Source: Halobacterium sp. R2-5
GTDB taxonomy: Archaea; Halobacteriota; Halobacteria; Halobacteriales; Halobacteriaceae
Direction of reading: 5' to 3'
Length of the DNA: 64,000 nucleotides
Assembly: GCF_011734195.1 (NCBI RefSeq)
Contig: NZ_JAANTH010000001.1
Location: 620,001 to 684,000, forward strand
This document shows, piece after piece, positions 58,645 to 64,000 of this stretch; position 1 is the stretch's first letter, and each line of letters opens with the position of its first letter. The translations under genes were made by a program, and so were the position numbers. The notes under the pieces were generated by a model. The model was given only the letters and a program-made list of their open reading frames with translations, ran no database searches and was not told where the DNA came from.

Positions 58645-59361
58645 ATGCGCGCCGTCTCGCTCGCGCCGAGCGCCACCGCCACCGTCGCTGCCCTCGGCGG
58701 CAGCGACCGCCTCGTCGGCGTCACCACGCACTGCGAAGACGCGGACGCCCCGGTGGTCGGCGGCTGGCTGAACCCGGACTTCGAGCGCGTGGCGGCCCTC
58801 GACCCGGACGTGATTCTCACCAGCGACGCGCTCCAGCGGGAGGTCCGCGACGACCTCCGCGAGCGCGGGTTCGACGTCCACCACGTCGAGCCGACGACGC
58901 TCGACGACGTGCTCGCCTCCTTCGCAGAAATCGGCGACGCCGTCGGCCGCCCCGACGCGGGCGCCGACCTGGAGGCAGAGAGCCGCGAGCGCGTCAGAAG
59001 GATTCGAGAAGTCGCACCCGAGGACGGCCCCGTCGTCTACTGCGAGGAGTGGTCTGACCCGCCGATGGCTGCGGGCAACTGGGTGCCCGACGTGGTGGAA
59101 GCCGCGGGCGGGCGCTACCCGTTCGTGGACGCCGGCGAGCGCTCCCGGGAGGTCGACGCGAGCGCGGTCGAGGCTGCGGACCCGGACCACGCCGTCGTCC
59201 ACGTCTGCGGGAAGGGCGACGGCGTCGACCCGGACTTCGCGGGCCGCGGCTGGGAGTTCGACGCCGACGTCCACGTACTCGACGATAGCCTCCTCAACCA
59301 GCCGAGCCCGCGCCTGCTCGACGGCCTCGAACGCCTCGCCGCGAGAATCCACGGCGACTAA
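58645..59361 (+). CDS. BtuF-like metal-chelate-binding protein without signal peptide
   Basis: A 238-residue protein with the helical-backbone receptor fold of cobalamin and siderophore binding proteins: SLAPSATATVAALGGSDRLV near 5-24, DPDVILTSDALQREVR near 53 and PVVYCEEWSDPPMAAGNWVPD near 128. It begins directly at the first strand (MRAVSLAPS) with no signal peptide or lipobox, so it probably stays in the cytoplasm. No permease or ATPase gene is adjacent. A role in corrinoid handling is possible. The next gene follows after 24 bases. Confidence 0.8.
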   Translation: MRAVSLAPSATATVAALGGSDRLVGVTTHCEDADAPVVGGWLNPDFERVAALDPDVILTSDALQREVRDDLRERGFDVHHVEPTTLDDVLASFAEIGDAVGRPDAGADLEAESRERVRRIREVAPEDGPVVYCEEWSDPPMAAGNWVPDVVEAAGGRYPFVDAGERSREVDASAVEAADPDHAVVHVCGKGDGVDPDFAGRGWEFDADVHVLDDSLLNQPSPRLLDGLERLAARIHGD

Positions 59362-59385
59362 GACGCGGGCCGTCCGCTTCCCGGT

Positions 59386-59886
59386 ATGCGAGTCGCAGTC
59401 GGCTCCGGGAACCCGGTGAAACGCGACGCGGTCGCGGCCGCGCTCCCGGACGCAACCGCGGAGGCAGTGAGCGTCGAGAGCGGCGTCCCCGAGCAGCCGT
59501 GGGGCGACGACGAGACCGCCGAGGGCGCGCGGAACCGCGCAGAGCGCGCGTTCGAATCCGGCGAATTCGACATCGGCGTCGGGCTCGAAGGCGGAGTGGC
59601 TGAACGCAATGGGGATCTGTTCTTGATCATGTGGGCGGCCGCCAGCGACGGCGAGCGCGCCGAAACCGGGGGCGGTCCGCGGATGCGCCTGCCGGACGAC
59701 GTGGCCGCGCGCCTGTACGACGGCGCGGAGCTCGGGCCCGTGATGGACGACCTGCTCGACACCTCGGGCGTCGCGGAGGACCAGGGCGCGGCGGGCGTGC
59801 TCACGGGAGGTATCACGAACAGAACTGAAGCGCTCCGCACGGCGGTCGCGGGCGCGCTCGGGCCGTTCGTCACGGACTACTACTAG
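59386..59886 (+). CDS. Inosine/xanthosine triphosphatase (DUF84/YjjX type)
   Basis: A 166-residue house-cleaning NTPase that removes non-canonical purine triphosphates. VGSGNPVKRDAVAAAL starts the nucleotide-binding strand, ETAEGARNRAERA near 43 and DIGVGLEGGVAE near 61 hold metal-binding acids, and GAAGVLTGGITNRTEAL near 131 is the family end. It lies 24 bases behind the BtuF-like gene and shares CTAG as its stop with the convergent AglD-like gene. Confidence 0.87.
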   Translation: MRVAVGSGNPVKRDAVAAALPDATAEAVSVESGVPEQPWGDDETAEGARNRAERAFESGEFDIGVGLEGGVAERNGDLFLIMWAAASDGERAETGGGPRMRLPDDVAARLYDGAELGPVMDDLLDTSGVAEDQGAAGVLTGGITNRTEALRTAVAGALGPFVTDYY

Positions 59887-61718
59887 TCCTCGACGGGCGC
59901 GCGCTCCGAGGAGAGGTCGGCATCCTCCCCCTCGACGGCCTCTGTCAGGGAGACGTTCAGCCACGTCATCGACACCGCGCCGCCGAGGACGGTGACGACG
60001 TTCTTCACGATGTGGTCGACGATGGCGACGCCGAGCGCGAGCCCGAACGGGACCGGCAGCAGCGTCGAGACGATGGCCGCGAACGCCGCCTCGTAGATGC
60101 CGATGCCGCCCGGCGGGCCCGGGATGACTTTCGCGAGGTTGCCGACGCTCACGGCGAAGAAGCCGACTGCGACCAGGCTGACTAACGCGATGTCGAGGCC
60201 GAACGCGAGGAAGACGAGCAGGGCGGTGGCGACGTCGATGGTCCAGATGACGACGCTGGTGGCGCCGATGCGCGCGAACGCGCGGCCGTCCGCGGCGACC
60301 CGCTGGATGTCCCCGACGAACTGCTCGAAGACGCTCGCGACCAGCTCCGTGTAGGAGTCGTCGCTCGCCCACTCGACGACCCGGCGCACGTAGTTGGTGT
60401 CCGAGCGCGCCGACCAGACGATGGCGACGACCGAAGCGACCGCGAGCGCGCCGACGACGGAGGCGACGACGACGGCCTGCTGGACGGCTTGCGACTCCCG
60501 GCCGCCCAGTCCCTCGCCCGCGGCGGTCGCCGCGAGCTCCGCGACCGTGTCGGGCGCGAACGCCGCGAGCGCGACGAGCACGCCGCCCGCGAGCACGGTG
60601 ATGGTGAGCAGGTCGTAGACGCGCTCGACGGTCAGCGACGCGAAGCCCGTGGTGTACGGGATGCCGCGGCGGGCCTTCACGACGTACGCCCGGATGGCGT
60701 CGCCGGCGCGCGCAGGGATCACGAGGTTGCCGGTCTGGCTGATGAACACCGCGCCCGTCAGGAACCACGTGCTCTCGCGGTAGCCCAGCTCCGCGAGGAT
60801 GTCCCGGTAGCGCAGGCCGCGCAGCGGCCACGACAGCAGGTAGACGACCGCCCCCGCGGCGACCAGCGCGGGGTCGGCGTCCCGCACCGCGTCCACGAAC
60901 GCGCCCACGTCGATGTAGACGAACATCAGCGCGAACGCCACCACCGAGAGCAGGACGCCGACCGCGGTGCCCGTGCGGCGGTTCGCGTACGGGCTCACGT
61001 TGAACTCCCAGAAGCAGCGCAGAATCTGGCTCCCCATCCCGAAGACGTCCCGCACCAGGTCCACCTTCGAGTCGCCCTTCGGCGTCCACTCCACGGGGAA
61101 CTCCGCGACGGTGAGTCCGCGGCGCTGGGCGCGAACCAGCATCTCCGTGTCCCAGAACCAGTGCTCGTCCTCGACGTCGTCGACCAGCGACCCGAAGGCC
61201 TCCCGGCTGAACGCCTTGAACCCGCACTGGTGGTCGCGGAGCTCGGAGCCGAGCAGCCCCCGGACGGCGAGGTTGAACCCCCGCGAGGGGATGCCGCGCT
61301 TCGCGGGCCTGTCGGCCTGCTGGCCGGGGATCCACCGGGACCCAGTCGCGACGTCCGCCTCGCCGGACCGCACGCTCTCGACGAGCTCTTCGAGGTGTTG
61401 CATGTCCGTCGCGAGGTCCGTGTCGAAGTACGCGAGCGTGTCCCCGCGAGCCGCCCGGAACGCGGCGTTCAGCGCGCCGCCGCGGCCGAGGCGCTCGTCG
61501 CTGTGGAAGTGCCGGACGCGGTCGTCGCCGTCGGCGAGCCGCGAGGCGATCTCGGGCGTGTCGTCCTCGCAGCCGTCCTCCGCGACGATGACCTCGTAGC
61601 TGCCCGCGGGGAGGAAGGCGTCGAGGGTCTCCAGCGTCGTCCGGACCGTCGCCTCGATGGTGTCCGCCTCGTTGTAGGCGGGGAGGACGACGCTCACCTC
61701 GACGCCCGAGTCTGTCAT
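59883..61718 (-). CDS. aglD: AglD-like glycosyltransferase/flippase-domain fusion
   Basis: A 611-residue protein. Residues 1-240 are a GT2 dolichol-phosphate sugar transferase (SVVLPAYNEADTIEATVRT, YEVIVAEDGCEDDTPE, LAYFDTDLATDMQHLEE with the D-x-D metal motif). From about 250 to the end are eight or more membrane helices of the flippase-like (LPG synthase TM/UPF0104) type, including RAGDAIRAYVVKARRG and IPGPPGGIGIYEAA. This matches Haloferax AglD, which loads the final hexose of the S-layer N-glycan onto dolichol phosphate. The equivalence is inferred from architecture. Confidence 0.82.
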   Translation of the reverse strand: MTDSGVEVSVVLPAYNEADTIEATVRTTLETLDAFLPAGSYEVIVAEDGCEDDTPEIASRLADGDDRVRHFHSDERLGRGGALNAAFRAARGDTLAYFDTDLATDMQHLEELVESVRSGEADVATGSRWIPGQQADRPAKRGIPSRGFNLAVRGLLGSELRDHQCGFKAFSREAFGSLVDDVEDEHWFWDTEMLVRAQRRGLTVAEFPVEWTPKGDSKVDLVRDVFGMGSQILRCFWEFNVSPYANRRTGTAVGVLLSVVAFALMFVYIDVGAFVDAVRDADPALVAAGAVVYLLSWPLRGLRYRDILAELGYRESTWFLTGAVFISQTGNLVIPARAGDAIRAYVVKARRGIPYTTGFASLTVERVYDLLTITVLAGGVLVALAAFAPDTVAELAATAAGEGLGGRESQAVQQAVVVASVVGALAVASVVAIVWSARSDTNYVRRVVEWASDDSYTELVASVFEQFVGDIQRVAADGRAFARIGATSVVIWTIDVATALLVFLAFGLDIALVSLVAVGFFAVSVGNLAKVIPGPPGGIGIYEAAFAAIVSTLLPVPFGLALGVAIVDHIVKNVVTVLGGAVSMTWLNVSLTEAVEGEDADLSSERAPVED

Positions 61719-61918
61719 CGTCTCGGAGTTCGGCCGGGACCGGGTAAGAACTTTCTGACTCGGTGTACCGCCGGCCTCGGGCGGCCGTTAGCCGGGTCTA
61801 CCAACACGCGAGTTTGGGCCACCTTACCGGCGCGACAGGCGCCACGTAATCGCAAGACTGCAGCGGATTTACCACGCGTACCAAACCCCTCTTGGCGGTA
61901 CCGGCCCACAGTGTAGGT

Positions 61919-62158
61919 ATGAGCGCGACAGCCGCGGCGAGTCAGGCACTCACCCCCAAGCAGCTCCGCATCCTCGAGTACCTCCGCGACCACGCCGACG
62001 AACGCACCTACTTCAAGTCCCGGCTCATCGGCGACGAGCTCGACCTCTCCGCGAAGGAAGTCGGCGCCAACATGCCCGCCATCGAGGCCGGCGAGTTCGA
62101 CGTCGACGTCGAGCGCTGGGGGTACTCCTCCTCGACCACGTGGAAGGTCGAGGCCTGA
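61919..62158 (+). CDS. Small winged-helix protein (DUF7123-like)
   Basis: A 79-residue protein that is mostly one helix-turn-helix: LTPKQLRILEYLRDHADERT, then DELDLSAKEVGANMPAIE as the second and third helices and a wing-like FDVDVERWGYSSSTTWKVE. I recall DUF7123 for such proteins. The ATG at 61919 is used. A TTTACC 45-50 bases upstream may be its promoter, implying a short leader. Regulon unknown. Confidence 0.8.
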   Translation: MSATAAASQALTPKQLRILEYLRDHADERTYFKSRLIGDELDLSAKEVGANMPAIEAGEFDVDVERWGYSSSTTWKVEA

Positions 62159-62319
62159 CCGTCGACTGACGCCACCCGGCCGCGCGAGCCCGTCGTCCCT
62201 CGCGCGTAATTTCTCCCCGGCTCTGCCGGGAACCCAGTGTCTGTCGCAGTCCCGTTCGGACTGCACTCGGCTGCTCCACAGCCGCGGCTCCGGGGCTCTA
62301 TCGCTGACGGCGTCCCGGG

Positions 62320-62925
62320 TCAGGGGTCGTAGGAGAGCAGGTCGGCGGCCTCGCCCGCGAACTCCGCGGCGGTCGCGTCGAAGGAGTCGGCGTACCGCAC
62401 GAGCAACACGACGAGAGTCTCCGGGCGCTCGATCGCGTAGCCGTCCGCCCGCGAGAGCACGCCCGCCTCCTCGAGCTGGGCGGCGTACTTGCTGACGGTC
62501 GCCGGCGACACGTCGAGGGCGTCCGCGAGGTCGCTCGCGGTGGCGTCCGGGTCCCGCAGCAGCTCGACGACCATCCCGCGCGGGGTCTCCCGGCGGAGGT
62601 AGCCGAGCGCGCGCTTCTCGAACGGCGAGAACCGGCCCGCCGGGTAGAAGCGCTTGTAGTCGCCGTCGCGCTCGCTCTCGACGGCGGACTCCTCCAGCAG
62701 CCGCCGCAGGTGGTGTTGGGTCTCCCCGGTGCCGAGCTGGAGGTCGTCCCGGAGTTTCGAGAAGTGCGCGCCCGGCGTCGTCGTCACGTAGCCGGTGATG
62801 GCGTCGCGGACGTCGCTGTCGCCGCTCTCGTCGTCGTCCCCGCCCGCGAGCCGCGTCAGCGGGCTCGCTGCGCCGACCGCAGCGAACCGCCGGAGCGTCG
62901 AGCGCTTGTCCTCGTCGATGCCCAT
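62320..62925 (-). CDS. Double winged-helix transcriptional regulator
   Basis: A 201-residue protein with two predicted winged helices. The first (about 45-92) reads PGAHFSKLRDDLQLGTGETQ and HHLRRLLEESAVESERDGDY; the second (about 105-160) ETPRGMVVELLRDPDATASD and LADALDVSPATVSKYAAQLE. The tail (NRPETLVVLL-like RPETLVVLLVRYADSF) may dimerise. No signal or membrane anchor is clear despite the basic, arginine-rich start. It is of a type common in haloarchaea; the target is unknown. Confidence 0.8.
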   Translation of the reverse strand: MGIDEDKRSTLRRFAAVGAASPLTRLAGGDDDESGDSDVRDAITGYVTTTPGAHFSKLRDDLQLGTGETQHHLRRLLEESAVESERDGDYKRFYPAGRFSPFEKRALGYLRRETPRGMVVELLRDPDATASDLADALDVSPATVSKYAAQLEEAGVLSRADGYAIERPETLVVLLVRYADSFDATAAEFAGEAADLLSYDP

Positions 62926-62980
62926 CTACGGGGGCGTACGTGGTCGGCCGAGAAAAGAGTTCGGTGACCCGTCGGCGCGA

Positions 62981-64000
62981 TTACGCGTTCTCGGTGTCGT
63001 CGCCCGCGTCGGCGTCGGTGTCGCCGCTCGCGCCCGCGTCGGCGTCGAGCTCCTGGTCCATCTCCTCGATGACCTCGTCGGTGTTGGTCAAGCCGGTATC
63101 TTCGCCCCGCTGGACGGCCTCGGCCTGCTCTTCGAGCTTCTCGGGGTCGACGTCGGCCTCCTTGCTGATCTGGTTGAGGATCTCGTCGATGTCGTCGAGG
63201 CCGATGAGTTCGCGGGTCTCCGCGTCGAACTCCAGGCTCCCGAGCTCGGTGCCGTCGTCGGCGACGTCGCTACCGGAGAGGTGTTTGCCGTACCGGCCGA
63301 CGAGACTCGACAGCTCCTGGGGGATGACGAACGTGTTCGACTCACCGTCGCCGATCCCCTCCAGGGTCTCCATGCCCTTCTCGATGATGGCGCGCTCGCC
63401 CATCGACTCCGCGGACTTCGCGCGGAGCACGGTCGAGATGGCGTCACCCTGCGCTTCGAGAATCTGGGACTGCTTCTCGCCCTGCGCGCGGATGATGTTC
63501 GACTGCTTGTCACCCTGCGCGTTCTCGATGGCGGACTGGCGTTCACCCTGCGCCTCCAGAATCATCGCGCGGCGGCGGCGCTCGGCGCTGGTCTGTTGCT
63601 CCATCGCCTTCTGGACCTCCTGGGAGGGGTTGACCTCGCGGACTTCGACGCTCTCGACGCGAATCCCCCACTCGTCGGTCGGCTCGTCGAGCTCCGTGCG
63701 GATGCGGGCGTTGATCTCCTGGCGCTTGTTCAGCGTGTCGTCGAGCTCCATGTCGCCGAGCACCGCGCGCAGCGTCGTCTGCGCGAGGTTCGAGACGGCG
63801 GTCTTGTAGTGGTCGACTTCGAGGAACGCGCGCTTGGCGTCCCGCACGCGGATGTAGACGACGGCGTCGGCGGTCACCGGCGAGTTGTCGCGGGTGATCG
63901 CCTCCTGGCGGGGCACGTCGATGGTCTGCGTGCGCATGTCGAAGGGGTACGTGCGCGCGACGAACGGCGGCACGATGTTGATACCGGGTTCGAGGAGGCC
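62981..64000 (-). CDS. SPFH/stomatin-like membrane protein, 5' end outside the window
   Basis: The 340 visible codons run to the right edge without a start. They contain the SPFH (band 7) domain (DMRTQTIDVPRQEAITRDNS, AVVYIRVRDAKRAFLEVDHY), the long coiled coil that follows it (QQTSAERRRRAMILEAQGER, with QGEKQS/QGDKQS repeats) and an acidic C-terminus. The N-terminal membrane anchor would lie beyond the edge. Such proteins organise membrane microdomains; bacterial relatives work with NfeD, whose gene may be next door but is not visible. Confidence 0.9.
   Translation of the reverse strand, partial: GLLEPGINIVPPFVARTYPFDMRTQTIDVPRQEAITRDNSPVTADAVVYIRVRDAKRAFLEVDHYKTAVSNLAQTTLRAVLGDMELDDTLNKRQEINARIRTELDEPTDEWGIRVESVEVREVNPSQEVQKAMEQQTSAERRRRAMILEAQGERQSAIENAQGDKQSNIIRAQGEKQSQILEAQGDAISTVLRAKSAESMGERAIIEKGMETLEGIGDGESNTFVIPQELSSLVGRYGKHLSGSDVADDGTELGSLEFDAETRELIGLDDIDEILNQISKEADVDPEKLEEQAEAVQRGEDTGLTNTDEVIEEMDQELDADAGASGDTDADAGDDTENA

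Noticed and set aside
61719-61918. tRNA-like sequence upstream of the small winged-helix gene
   Set aside because: No GTTCRANNC T-arm or acceptor stem pairing could be found on either strand.

Overview
This window comes from a haloarchaeon, most likely a Halobacterium-like member of the Halobacteriales. The evidence is very high G+C content, acidic low-lysine proteins, two archaeal TFB genes, LonB, CetZ, the archaeal CoA, ether-lipid and shikimate enzymes, and TATA boxes that mostly sit about 27 bases upstream of a start codon (leaderless transcripts). The order tfb - rnhA - rosR - ppa matches my recollection of the tfbG/rnhA/rosR/ppa neighbourhood of Halobacterium salinarum. I see no rRNA, tRNA, CRISPR, transposase or integrase. 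This reads as chromosomal core DNA.

Region by region. 1-12.9 kb is housekeeping: pth2, a Yip1-type membrane protein, dcd overlapping a thiamine regulator (ThiR), an uncharacterized gene behind an iron-box-like palindrome, the archaeal CoA pair (pantoate kinase and phosphopantothenate synthetase), a flavin disulfide reductase, aspS, the GGGP synthase of ether-lipid synthesis, tfb, rnhA, rosR and ppa. 13-17.7 kb holds a degenerate DHH protein, an alkaline-phosphatase-fold hydrolase, an Azf-like SDR and a CetZ-type tubulin. 17.8-26.3 kb is the most distinctive part: an eight-gene locus running on one strand with mostly overlapping genes, in two promoter-headed blocks. It encodes a coiled-coil protein, a small membrane-anchored protein, a secretion/pilus ATPase with a cysteine-rich head, its TadC/PilC-type membrane partner, and four membrane-anchored proteins, three of which have pilin- or TadE-like N-termini. 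It looks like a haloarchaeal type IV pilus-like machine.

26.4-46 kb is a mosaic of small operons: SDR, aldo/keto reductase, MFS and APC transporters, a GpgS-like glycosyltransferase, NUDIX, FAD oxidoreductase, Hsp20, a GT87-type membrane glycosyltransferase, a radical SAM protein, TRAM, UspA, an Fe-S/Zn cysteine-cluster protein, a metallo-beta-lactamase-fold hydrolase, F420/FMN oxidoreductase, methyltransferase, GT2 and HalOD1. Several zinc-ribbon microproteins are interleaved. 46-50.5 kb has SAM hydrolase, nadM, lonB, a CPBP protease and an MGMT-like protein lacking its cysteine. 50.6-57.2 kb is aromatic amino acid synthesis: trpCBA, then the archaeal start of the shikimate pathway (ADH synthase, 3-dehydroquinate synthase II, 3-dehydroquinate dehydratase). 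57.5-64 kb has a second tfb, a signal-less BtuF-like protein, a DUF84 phosphatase, an AglD-like glycosyltransferase/flippase fusion, two winged-helix proteins and an SPFH protein cut by the window end.

Four intergenic islands (6.9, 39.3, 49.2 and 57.3 kb) carry recurring perfect hairpins and palindromes. The first also carries two degenerate copies of the 3' end of aspS. Four candidate cis-elements merit attention: the iron-box-like palindrome with a 16-codon upstream ORF at 3.6 kb, the palindrome at the tfb start at 10.3 kb, the TGTACA box in the trpC promoter, and the CTAG tetranucleotide that three convergent gene pairs share as stop codons. All family names here come from reading the sequence; no database search was run.
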